Virus record (IMG/VR): IMGVR_UViG_3300037226_000019
Location: 1 to 21,124 of that record
Strand: one strand, 5' to 3'
Source of the DNA: a virus
DNA length: 21,124 nt
Below, piece after piece: positions 8,193 through 14,916 of this stretch. A program made the translations under genes and the position numbers. Position 1 is the first letter of the stretch; every line of letters starts with the position of its first letter. Below the pieces are notes generated by a model that searched no databases, was not told the origin of the DNA, and saw only the letters and a program-made list of their open reading frames with translations.

Positions 8193-8848
8193 TTGGATTT
8201 AGATTTGCTTTTTATTTTGGCTTCACTTTCTTCTCTTAAGATTTCGTAGTAACGCTCCTGATATACTGCCTGCTCTTTTGCCATCATAAACCGGACCAGG
8301 CATTCGTTGTAAGGGGTGAGGAGGACCTGTTCTTCTGTTTTGTTCATTGTGCTCCGAAGGAAATCGATTGAATTTAATTCTGCAAAAATACTCAATTTGT
8401 TAATCCCGGCTGCCTTCTCTTGATTCGATGGCTCCCGGTAGAGGAGCTTCTGTTCCCTGGTCACCAGTTCTCCGAGTAAATTGATCAGGGAAAGTGCGAC
8501 CGGGTATAAATTAATCACGGTGCAAGTTAGAACCTTTTTTCCGAATATCAACGCTTTTCTGTCGTCCCACTTTTTTCCTGTGTGGATCGGATAAAAAAAT
8601 CCGTCCATTGTCCGGAGGATCATTGCATAATCATCCTTTTCTGGTTGCGCCAAGAATAGGCGCTGTGCGTAGCAAAGTTTATCAGAAAACTCCTCCAGCG
8701 TTTTGGGTACCGAGTGCTCCTGGAAGCCGATAAATATTTTTTCCGGGACGGGAAGTTCGACCAGGCCGTCGGCGACCCGATCGTATGTCGGCTGGTGTTT
8801 CATCATCTGCAGCAGGGTCAGTTTCTCGATGGGGATTATCCGTGCCAT
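8189..8848 (-). CDS. Conserved phage protein after terminase, unknown (219 aa)
   Basis: The 219-aa product begins inside the last codons of terL (13-bp overlap) and ends by ATGA overlap with the glycosyltransferase. It is largely helical, has a hydrophobic segment around ALSLINLLGELV, a helical C-terminal half rich in Glu, Gln, Arg and Lys, and a terminal KIKSKSKSK tail. I do not recognise a family. In most siphoviruses the gene after terL encodes the portal, but at 219 aa and with this composition it is too small to be a usual portal. A packaging accessory protein or small structural protein are options. Confidence 0.5.
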   Translation of the reverse strand: MARIIPIEKLTLLQMMKHQPTYDRVADGLVELPVPEKIFIGFQEHSVPKTLEEFSDKLCYAQRLFLAQPEKDDYAMILRTMDGFFYPIHTGKKWDDRKALIFGKKVLTCTVINLYPVALSLINLLGELVTREQKLLYREPSNQEKAAGINKLSIFAELNSIDFLRSTMNKTEEQVLLTPYNECLVRFMMAKEQAVYQERYYEILREESEAKIKSKSKSK

Positions 8849-10005
8849 ACCTGTGCGCCTCCTCCACTGTAGCTTTCTAAGAATGAATATCTTCCGGCAT
8901 CAATTTCGTGATTGAAGGCGTCGATCGGGATGCCAGCTGTCTTATCACTCCAGATGTAATTGTTGAATTCCTTTGCCAGGTTGGGGGAGTCTTCGGTGAT
9001 AATGTGCTGGTAGTTCTGCATTATCTTAAGCGCTTGGGGGACGGTCCACTTCTGTTTGTTGGTTGGTTTGATGTTGAAATATTTCTTTAGTTCGCTGATC
9101 ATCCTGGCATCTGCCGAGTCGGCAATGATCAGGTCATTTCGTTTGCAGTGCAGTCCGACCAGGGTCTTTAGGTCGTCGGTGCTGTTCCCGCTCTTGTAGA
9201 TCTTCTCCTGCCAGTATACTTTTTTACGTTTTTCGTCGACTGCCATTTTTACCATTGCGTCCGGTGCATTAAATCCGAAGTCCAGACCGAAACTGTAAGG
9301 GAGGCTGGTATCAAAGGCTCCGTATGTCCAGTTCTTAAATATCGCGCCTTCGAGCTTTCCGAGTTCTCCCATCCCATAAACCTTCCACCAGTTCTCAAAT
9401 TCGGGTTTGTCTTTCTTTAGCAGGATGTTCTGCAGTTCGGCATATGGGAGGTATGGGTTGTCCAGGTAGCTGGATTTGATTAAAACGTGGGGGATGTGCG
9501 GGAGGACCTTTTCGTGGAGCCAGAACTCCTGGTCCGGGTTAAAGTCCAGGATCGTTATTTCGCTCCTGGAGAAGAGCTGGTCGAAAACCTCATAGGTGAT
9601 CTTGTGGTTTGCCTCGTTTACGAATAGGATTTTGCGCCGGGGTCCGTGGGCCATTGCCAGGTTTCCTTCCACTCCGTAACAGTTGATTTCTGATTTTCCG
9701 ATGTGGTAGACCGGCTGCATGGGGGAGCTTTTCACACGGCTCACGTTTTCGCCGAATGTTTCCAGGATATCATCAAAGTTGGCGATCGCTCCGAGCTTAA
9801 GATGTGGCAAGGCATAGCTGCTGAAGGTCGTTTTCATGGCTGGACCTTCTTTTAGCGCTTCGTAGATTGCCTGGAGGATGCTGTATGTCTTGGAGGATCC
9901 CTGGCCTCCCTGCTCCACAATCAATCGAGGGCCAATTCCGAGTATCGCATCAGTTAGTGCCTTCGCCGTCTGTCGGAAGACGCTTGTCAATTTTACTAAG
10001 CTCAT
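8836..10005 (-). CDS. terL: Terminase large subunit (389 aa)
   Basis: This is the DNA-packaging motor ATPase and nuclease. Visible motifs are Walker A GGQGSSKT (33-40), Walker B ILFVNEA with the catalytic Glu at 131, the coupling motif TILDFNP (151-157), and nuclease-domain acidic residues in FGLDFGF (D242) and IIADSAD (D296), plus DAFNHEIDAGRY near the C-terminus. The order and 389-aa length fit the Terminase_3 type. The start overlaps terS by 56 bp, which is common for this pair. The motor pumps concatemeric DNA into the prohead through the portal, but no portal gene is recognisable next to it. Confidence 0.95.
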   Translation of the reverse strand: MSLVKLTSVFRQTAKALTDAILGIGPRLIVEQGGQGSSKTYSILQAIYEALKEGPAMKTTFSSYALPHLKLGAIANFDDILETFGENVSRVKSSPMQPVYHIGKSEINCYGVEGNLAMAHGPRRKILFVNEANHKITYEVFDQLFSRSEITILDFNPDQEFWLHEKVLPHIPHVLIKSSYLDNPYLPYAELQNILLKKDKPEFENWWKVYGMGELGKLEGAIFKNWTYGAFDTSLPYSFGLDFGFNAPDAMVKMAVDEKRKKVYWQEKIYKSGNSTDDLKTLVGLHCKRNDLIIADSADARMISELKKYFNIKPTNKQKWTVPQALKIMQNYQHIITEDSPNLAKEFNNYIWSDKTAGIPIDAFNHEIDAGRYSFLESYSGGGAQVWHG

Positions 10006-10504
10006 CCTTCATTCTCTTAAATTCGTTTGCTGTTTCGCTGGAGTCAACCATGAAAATTGTTTCTTTGTTTTCCACTTCTGCCTGGATAGTAAATTTGTTA
10101 CGAAATCCCATCATTTCGTTGATCTCTCTCTGCATTGCCAGGGCTGCTTTATAGTCCTGGATTTTTAAACAATTGGCAAAGAGAAAGTTAAGGCGCCGGA
10201 GGGCTTTTCCGAATTCTTCGCTGTGATGGGCCAGGGCATCCTTCTCAAAAAGTTTGTAAGCCTCGACTAGATAGTTGTCCAGGGTCCGGTCAGAAATTCC
10301 CCACTTCAATTTCTCCGAGGTGTACTGAAGAATTTGGGGGCCGGTTAATCCTTGCATTAATAGTTCGGCGACTTTTATAATTCGCTGAATTTTTTCTTTT
10401 TTAGTTGGCTTCTGGCTGATCCGAATATTTGGATCTACAGGAATGTTTTCCTGGGGTTGTGGTGATGGTTTTTCTTCCTGGTCACCTGGTTCTAATTCAT
10501 TCAT
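9950..10504 (-). CDS. terS: Terminase small subunit (184 aa)
   Basis: Directly upstream of and overlapping terL, this 184-aa protein has a Pro/Glu-rich N-terminal tail (1-30), a helix-turn-helix-like stretch (VAELLMQGLTGPQILQYTSE ... GISDRTLDNYLVEAYKLF, about 46-88) and a helical centre with RRLNFLFANCLKIQDYKAAL, ending in an acidic-basic tail. Such proteins bind the packaging start site and assist TerL. The ATG lies 33 bases downstream of a TACCTTTG promoter box and about 57 bases downstream of the heptamer array, which may be its own DNA target. Confidence 0.8.
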   Translation of the reverse strand: MNELEPGDQEEKPSPQPQENIPVDPNIRISQKPTKKEKIQRIIKVAELLMQGLTGPQILQYTSEKLKWGISDRTLDNYLVEAYKLFEKDALAHHSEEFGKALRRLNFLFANCLKIQDYKAALAMQREINEMMGFRNKFTIQAEVENKETIFMVDSSETANEFKRMKDELSKIDKRLPTDGEGTN

Positions 10505-10536
10505 TTATTTGTGTTTTATTTGGCTACCTGGAGTTG

Positions 10537-10544
10537 CAAAGGTA
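10537..10544 (-). promoter_or_regulatory. Putative late promoter -7 box TACCTTTG upstream of terS
   Basis: The minus strand reads TACCTTTG, a full match to the Bacteroidota -7 consensus TAnnTTTG, 33 bases before the terS ATG. There is no TTTG at the normal -33 distance; with a 20-base spacer the four bases there are TGGT, part of the first GGTCGGA heptamer. This suggests a promoter that needs an activator. Assignment is by pattern only. Confidence 0.55.
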
Positions 10545-10560
10545 CGCTATCTTTTTATTT

Positions 10561-10672
10561 TCCGACCATACCGGGGTCGGAGTCATGGTCGGAAGGGTCG
10601 GAATATATACAAAAAACGCGGGGTATCAATAAGTTATAATTCCGACCCAGGGTCGGAATGAGGGTCGGAATT
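10561..10672. repeat. Array of seven GGTCGGA heptamers in two clusters
   Basis: The heptamer GGTCGGA occurs on the plus strand at 10575, 10587, 10596, 10651 and 10663, and inverted (TCCGACC) at 10561 and 10641. Each cluster starts with one inverted copy followed by direct copies spaced 9 to 12 bases. In the second cluster 10639-10659 is a perfect 10-bp inverted repeat around one base. The array fills most of the 210-base gap between the 88-aa gene and terS. It may bind a phage activator or repressor, or TerS itself (pac site). Confidence 0.8.
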
Positions 10673-10714
10673 TTACTTAATTAGCGAAAGATAACGCAAA
10701 ATAAATCGTTTGAG

Positions 10715-10981
10715 TTATTTAAAAAAAGTATCAGCTACAATTGCATTTAAGTACCAATGCTCTTCTCCTTTCCTAAACTCTAATTTTCTATCAACAATTT
10801 TAACATCGATTCCATGCCAGTCTTTTATCATATCTCTGTACTTTAAATTCTTTGCTAACTGCGATATTCCTGAGTTTTTAATATTTACGATATCTCCGAT
10901 CGAAGGTACTTGTGTTGAGCTGTAATCAAAACCTGCGATCAAATGCGGTTTTTTATTAAAACAAGTGATTCGTATATTCAT
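10715..10981 (-). CDS. Small hypothetical protein (88 aa)
   Basis: The 88-aa product (MNIRITCFNKKPHLIAGFDY ... YLNAIVADTFFK) begins 10 bases after the PLD-like gene and is the last gene before the heptamer array. It has alternating strands and a Gly-containing turn (VPSIGDIVNIK), like a small beta-barrel, but no named family. The local DNA is more AT-rich than the flanking genes. Role unknown; position at the end of the early or middle operon suggests an accessory protein. Confidence 0.6.
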   Translation of the reverse strand: MNIRITCFNKKPHLIAGFDYSSTQVPSIGDIVNIKNSGISQLAKNLKYRDMIKDWHGIDVKIVDRKLEFRKGEEHWYLNAIVADTFFK

Positions 10982-10991
10982 ATCTGTCTAT

Positions 10992-11702
10992 TTATTTGTT
11001 TGCTTTCTTAAATGCGTCCCGGATCCATCCCGCATGAAATTCGAACAGTTCCCGGCTGTTGGTTATTGTCGTCTGCTCGATCCTGGGATTGCTCGTAAAG
11101 TTAGCGGATCCTTCCATAACTAAAAAATCATGCCCATTGCTGAGGCATGTCACTTTCGCGTGGTTCATAAAGGCCTTAAACTTCTGGCCTCGCTTGATCA
11201 GCTCCGTGATCAGGAGTGCGTATGTCACGGCTTCGCGCTTCTTGAAATAATCTCCGGTGATGAATGTTAGGTTCTGGATTTTCCCGGCATCGTATAGGTC
11301 CATCAGTTCCATTGCGTTGCTTCGGTTCATGGTCCAGGTGCTCATGTAGGTTTCTGTGCTGCCGTCCATCAGGCGTATCAGGATCGGGATAAATGTCCAA
11401 TAGTCAAATTTGCCGTTGGTGATGTAATGTATCGATTCTCCTGGCAGGGGTATTTCTGTTATGACGTCTTCGGCTCTTTCTGTCTTCATGCCGGATCGCA
11501 TCCGGAGTCGGAGGTCCATTTTCTGTTTCCGGGCTGTTATGAATATGCCGTCGTCGCCATATTGTTCCTGTTCATCAAAGACGGGGATATCAAAGTCGAC
11601 GGCCAGGGAGTCTGGATCCTGCTGCAGCTTTGCGCGTTCCTGGTCCCGGAATTCTTTTAGCATCTGCTGCTTTGTTTGCTTTTTGGGCTGGTCTTCACTC
11701 AT
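10992..11702 (-). CDS. Phospholipase D-like domain phage protein (236 aa)
   Basis: I chose ATG 11702 (MSEDQPKK) over ATG 11723 because it lies two bases after the stop of the 47-aa gene. The C-terminal part contains HAK (181-183) and GSANFTSNPRIEQ (198-210), which match the second half of a PLD-type HKD motif (H-x-K ... GS-x-N). The Asp expected five residues after the Lys is not there (a Ser occupies that place). One HKD half per chain would require a dimer. PLD-like proteins include nucleases and phosphotransferases. Its place after two methyltransferases hints at DNA metabolism; it may be non-catalytic. Confidence 0.6.
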   Translation of the reverse strand: MSEDQPKKQTKQQMLKEFRDQERAKLQQDPDSLAVDFDIPVFDEQEQYGDDGIFITARKQKMDLRLRMRSGMKTERAEDVITEIPLPGESIHYITNGKFDYWTFIPILIRLMDGSTETYMSTWTMNRSNAMELMDLYDAGKIQNLTFITGDYFKKREAVTYALLITELIKRGQKFKAFMNHAKVTCLSNGHDFLVMEGSANFTSNPRIEQTTITNSRELFEFHAGWIRDAFKKANK

Positions 11703-11704
11703 TA

Positions 11705-11848
11705 TTAATTGTTTTCTATACACATTATTTCAATAGATATAGATTTTGCCTGTTTTCTATCCACGTTGCAATCGTCAGGACATCCTGAACCGAGCCAGTA
11801 CTTGAAACAAAACGAGCCACAACAGCCTTGCTTTTTGACTGTTTTCAT
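11705..11848 (-). CDS. Cys-rich miniprotein (47 aa)
   Basis: A 47-aa frame sits exactly between the ParB-methyltransferase gene (ATGA overlap) and the PLD-like gene (two-base gap), which supports it as real. It contains six cysteines, MKTVKKQGCCGSFCFKYW and CPDDC among them, spaced as in small metal-binding knuckles. It could bind zinc or an Fe-S cluster or be held by disulfides; there is no signal peptide, so a cytoplasmic metal site is more likely. No family recognised. Confidence 0.65.
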   Translation of the reverse strand: MKTVKKQGCCGSFCFKYWLGSGCPDDCNVDRKQAKSISIEIMCIENN

Positions 11849-13155
11849 GGGGTTTTCTTTTTGGCTTTCCTGCTTTTGGCTTCGACGTTTTCCGGGATAT
11901 AATGGGTTCCGTTTTTCTCGATGCGGATCTCCGGGTTAAACTTGTGCATCCGGTCCAGGATTATGTGGCAATAGACCGGGTCGATCTCCATCATGTATAC
12001 TGGTCGGTCGGCCTGCTCTCCGGCGACCATCGTGGATCCGGAGCCTCCGAATAAATCCAGGACGATGCCTGATTCCGGGCAGCTGTTGATCATTGCTCTT
12101 CCGGCCAGGGTTACTGGCTTCTGAGTTGGGTGCATGTAATTCAGAACCTTTTCCCGGTCGATTTCCCAGGTTGTGGAGTCGTCCAGAAGGTTGCGGATAA
12201 TCTGGACCAGCTCGGATTTTTTCAGGAGGGTCAGTTCTGTCCTTCGCTGCCGGAGAATTGTTTTTGCGGTCCGGTCCCCATACCATTCGGTTGTCTGGTC
12301 CTTCTTTTTGCAATAAAGCAGGGGTTCGTGGCTCCAATGGTAATCTGCAAATCCCAGGGTCATTCCTTTGTTCCAGATCAGCTGCTGCTTCACTTCCCAT
12401 CCCGCGGAAACAAGGGCGACCTCGAATTGTATGTGGATCTTGCTGGCGTACCAACAATAAAGCGCGATGTTTTCCTTCGTGTACTTCATTGCGTTCTCAA
12501 AGGCCAGGAATAGAAACTGGACCAGGCCGTCGCCGCGCAGATTGTCGTTTTTTATCATTTCCCATTTGCGCCGGTCCATGTGGCCCATATAGCTGATGCC
12601 GTATGGCGGGTCCGTGAAGACCAGGTCTGCTTTCTCTCCGTTCATCAAAGCTGCGACGTCTTCCTCGATCGTGGAGTCGCCGCACATTAATCTGTGTCGG
12701 CCCACCTGGAAGATGTCTCCTGCTTTGATGTCGGTTTTTATTCCTTCCGGAGCTGTGTATTCGTCTTCCCGGATCTGCTTTATTTCTTTGGGTTCCAGGT
12801 CCGGGATGTCAAGTCCCCAGGCTTCGAGTTCGTCGGCTGTGTAATCCTTTAGCACTTCGACCCAGTCCCACTCTCCCATGCTAATATTATCTTCAATAAC
12901 GAAGATTCGCTCCTCTTCCGGGGTTAGTTCGTCCGCAATTTTGACCCATTCGTCCGGGATTTCGGTATACTTCAGAAATAAAAGCGCTGAATATCTCATG
13001 TTTCCTCCCAGGATCATTCCTTCGCGGTTGGCTATAATCTGTCGGAGCTTCATCATCTTTGGGAATGTCCGGATGCTTTCCACCAGGCGGGAGAATTTGT
13101 CATCCTTGATTATCCTGGGGTTTGCCGGGTTGAGGTGAATGTCTGTGATTTTCAT
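11845..13155 (-). CDS. ParB-like domain fused to DNA N4/N6 methyltransferase (436 aa)
   Basis: Residues 1 to about 110 form a ParB/Srx-type domain (LNPANPR, LVESIRTFPKMM, MILGGNMRYSALLFLKY), and about 140-436 form an amino-methyltransferase. Catalytic motif IV is DPPY (182-185), followed by HPTQKP (342-347) and the SAM-binding motif LDLFGGSGST (366-375), so motif IV precedes motif I, the beta-class order. It methylates adenine N6 or cytosine N4 using S-adenosylmethionine. Phages use such enzymes to escape host restriction. No cognate restriction gene is nearby. It is coupled by ATGA at both ends to the other methyltransferase and to the Cys-rich miniprotein. Confidence 0.92.
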   Translation of the reverse strand: MKITDIHLNPANPRIIKDDKFSRLVESIRTFPKMMKLRQIIANREGMILGGNMRYSALLFLKYTEIPDEWVKIADELTPEEERIFVIEDNISMGEWDWVEVLKDYTADELEAWGLDIPDLEPKEIKQIREDEYTAPEGIKTDIKAGDIFQVGRHRLMCGDSTIEEDVAALMNGEKADLVFTDPPYGISYMGHMDRRKWEMIKNDNLRGDGLVQFLFLAFENAMKYTKENIALYCWYASKIHIQFEVALVSAGWEVKQQLIWNKGMTLGFADYHWSHEPLLYCKKKDQTTEWYGDRTAKTILRQRRTELTLLKKSELVQIIRNLLDDSTTWEIDREKVLNYMHPTQKPVTLAGRAMINSCPESGIVLDLFGGSGSTMVAGEQADRPVYMMEIDPVYCHIILDRMHKFNPEIRIEKNGTHYIPENVEAKSRKAKKKTP

Positions 13156-13676
13156 GGATAGTATTCTTCGTAAAACTTAAAAAAGGCCAGTCCGTTCCAT
13201 CCCTTCTCAAATTCCAGGATGCAAGTCTGGATCCGGGAGTATTCGAATGTCTTCCTGGGGAGAAGGGTGATCGACTTGAGGCCGAACTTATAAAATTGTC
13301 TATTTCGGACGTCGGAGTCTGTAATTACAAAAACCGGCATTAAAGCGATGACGTGGTCGCTTCTTTTGAGGCATTCATTCAAAAAATAGTAACCGAGTTT
13401 CATGCCTTTGAGCTCCAGTTCCGGCGGGATCCCGAATCCGTCTTTATCCGAAAATGGGGGATTCATAACGATGCAGTCGTAATGTCCTATCGGGTGATAG
13501 AAGAAATTCGTCGGGGCTGAGATCTGGATCATTGCTCCTGCGAATTGTTCGGCTCTCTGTCGGATCGCTGTCACCAGATTTCCTGCTCCTGGGGATGGTT
13601 CCAGGAAGGTCCGGCTGTTGATGGGTATCATGCTGGCCATGTATTTTGCGATGTGAGGCGGGGTCTGGAAGTTCAT
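13152..13676 (-). CDS. Adenine-specific DNA methyltransferase-like protein (174 aa)
   Basis: The SAM-binding motif EPSPGAGNL (26-34) comes before the catalytic NPPF (72-75), the arrangement of gamma-type N6-adenine methyltransferases. It is short, with no clear target recognition domain, like other phage orphan enzymes. ATG 13676 is preferred; a GTG at 13682 would overlap the preceding stop. It ends by ATGA overlap with the ParB-methyltransferase gene. The two enzymes probably mark different sites or form part of one anti-restriction island. Confidence 0.85.
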   Translation of the reverse strand: MNFQTPPHIAKYMASMIPINSRTFLEPSPGAGNLVTAIRQRAEQFAGAMIQISAPTNFFYHPIGHYDCIVMNPPFSDKDGFGIPPELELKGMKLGYYFLNECLKRSDHVIALMPVFVITDSDVRNRQFYKFGLKSITLLPRKTFEYSRIQTCILEFEKGWNGLAFFKFYEEYYP

Positions 13677-13678
13677 TA

Positions 13679-13861
13679 TCACATTTCCATCATGCGTTTA
13701 TCATGTTCTGTTTCCTCTATCGGTTCCTTCTCAGGCTTAGGCTTGGATCGTTCCTCTCCCCTGGCATATCCCATCAGGATCAGGACCTGTCTTTCAGAAA
13801 ACATAAAGCCTGTATTAAACTGGCTTTTGAACGCTTCGAGTAACTCTTTATCTGTTGCCAT
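13679..13861 (-). CDS. Small charged protein (60 aa)
   Basis: The 60-aa product begins MATDKELLEAFKSQFNTGFM and continues into a Lys/Glu/Pro-rich C-terminal half (KPKPEKEPIEETEHDKRMME). It starts three bases after the HNH-like gene and runs to the start of the methyltransferase gene. The N-terminal half resembles a small helical adaptor. Function unknown. Confidence 0.6.
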   Translation of the reverse strand: MATDKELLEAFKSQFNTGFMFSERQVLILMGYARGEERSKPKPEKEPIEETEHDKRMMEM

Positions 13862-13864
13862 GGC

Positions 13865-14173
13865 TCAAAGTATCAGGCGTGAGGGGAATGCCATCATTTC
13901 TTCTGATGGTGCGCGGGTTTCCTGGAGTTCCTTTTGGAATTCGTCGCTGCAGTTTTCTGGTTGATGGTCCAGGTGTGCGACCGTCAGGACGACTCGGATC
14001 GCTTCGTCTTCATCGCTCAGGCAGAGTTCCCTGGTCCGGCGGTTTACCCAGCTGTGGTTTATGGCGCCACATTTCTCGCATTGTCCTCCGGAACGCTCCC
14101 GGATCCTGGGGACGATTTCTGTGCTCCAGTTTGCCGGGTACCTGTTTCTATTTTCTTTTAAAATAGGACACAT
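13865..14173 (-). CDS. HNH-endonuclease-like protein with degenerate C-terminus (102 aa)
   Basis: ATG 14173 is chosen; the longer frame would need TTG 14194. The order KENRNRYPANW, then CEKCG (C32, C35), then VVLTVAHLDHQPENC (62-75) matches phage HNH proteins, in which AHLDH supplies the catalytic His. The family normally continues with NL..LC..CH, which gives the second zinc Cys pair and the last His. Here the sequence after PENC reads SDEFQKELQETRAP and has no Cys or His. It is either a degraded or a non-nuclease derivative. The start overlaps the lytic transglycosylase gene by 16 bp. Confidence 0.65.
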   Translation of the reverse strand: MCPILKENRNRYPANWSTEIVPRIRERSGGQCEKCGAINHSWVNRRTRELCLSDEDEAIRVVLTVAHLDHQPENCSDEFQKELQETRAPSEEMMAFPSRLIL

Positions 14174-14580
14174 GTTGCCAGTATTTTGTTCCAATATACG
14201 ACTACCGCTGATCCTGATCCATTCCAGGCCTTTACTGCCGTTTCTATGTCAGGATATCTCATGCAATGCCAGTAAAATATCTTTTTACTTAACTCGACAC
14301 CGAAGCAATCTGTCAATTTATAATTTGCCTTATTTGCCGTGTTATATTCACTCAGCTTAAGCCTACCTATTTGGGCTATACCGAATGATCCTCCATTGGG
14401 ATCATTCATATTGACGGCCAGTGGATTATTGTCAGACTCCGTTTTGCATACGGCGAGCCATATTTTCTCATATGGGCTGATAGCCTCTGGTCGTACCATC
14501 GTGAATTCTGGCGGGGGTTTCGGTGCAAATGCACGGATCGCGAGTAATGTGAAAATTACAAATAGTTTAATTTTTTTCAT
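14158..14580 (-). CDS. Lytic transglycosylase-like protein with N-terminal signal/anchor (140 aa)
   Basis: ATG 14580 gives MKKIKLFVIFTLLAIRAFA, a signal peptide or membrane anchor; a longer start at 14598 would add six residues before it. The domain begins at KIWLAVCKTESDNNPLAVN with catalytic Glu 48 in the ES motif, then GGSFGIAQIG and AVKAWNGSG, the classic SLT/lysozyme-like order. It would cut peptidoglycan in the periplasm, for host lysis or for DNA entry if virion-borne. A one-pass membrane protein lies just upstream. At 140 aa the domain is small but complete to the YWNK segment. Confidence 0.8.
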   Translation of the reverse strand: MKKIKLFVIFTLLAIRAFAPKPPPEFTMVRPEAISPYEKIWLAVCKTESDNNPLAVNMNDPNGGSFGIAQIGRLKLSEYNTANKANYKLTDCFGVELSKKIFYWHCMRYPDIETAVKAWNGSGSAVVVYWNKILATCVLF

Positions 14581-14595
14581 GTCTCTTGATTTTTG

Positions 14596-14603
14596 CAAAG
14601 TTA
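14596..14603 (-). promoter_or_regulatory. Possible -7 box TAACTTTG before lytic transglycosylase
   Basis: In the 30-base gap after the membrane-protein gene the minus strand reads TAACTTTG, a full match to TAnnTTTG, 15 bases before ATG 14580. No TTTG is found at a 19-21 base spacing. It could let the lysis gene be expressed apart from the upstream operon. Confidence 0.35.
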
Positions 14604-14610
14604 AGTTTAT

Positions 14611-14916
14611 TTATTTAAGCGTCTGAGCATCCTCTTTTTCAAGGTATTCGTGATACTTATCGTGAAATAAATTTTTGAGCTCGTTTGTGCGCCGGTGGTC
14701 CTTCCACTTCATTGCGCGCAGGCCATCGAGCATGTGCAAAATAAAATTAAAGTTCTGCTCGCAGACCTCATGTGTCTGGATGATCTCTTTAACTATTTCA
14801 TACCGGGCCAGGTAGTTTCGTTCGTTCCGGATATCTCGCTGGCCCGCTTTTTTCAATAGCCAGGCGCCGGTCGCCAGGGCTGCAATAAAGATTGTGATTC
14901 CAAGTGATGTACTCAT
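14611..14916 (-). CDS. Single-pass membrane protein, spanin- or holin-like candidate (101 aa)
   Basis: Residues 5-21 (LGITIFIAALATGAWLL) form one membrane helix, followed by KKAGQRD and an 80-residue charged, helical domain rich in Glu, Arg, His and Lys. It overlaps the upstream gene by TAATG and lies immediately before a lytic transglycosylase. An inner-membrane spanin subunit or an accessory lysis protein fits the topology; a membrane anchor for replication is also possible. No family was recognised. Confidence 0.6.
   Translation of the reverse strand: MSTSLGITIFIAALATGAWLLKKAGQRDIRNERNYLARYEIVKEIIQTHEVCEQNFNFILHMLDGLRAMKWKDHRRTNELKNLFHDKYHEYLEKEDAQTLK

Noticed and set aside
10639-10659. 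The perfect inverted repeat as an intrinsic terminator
   Set aside because: A one-base loop makes a poor hairpin, and it belongs to a larger set of heptamers, so a protein-binding site is more likely. On the minus strand only a short AT stretch, not a T-tract, follows.
12497-12685. Extra minus-strand frames within the ParB-methyltransferase gene
   Set aside because: They are Arg/Pro/Gly-rich shifts of an evident methyltransferase frame and have no domain.
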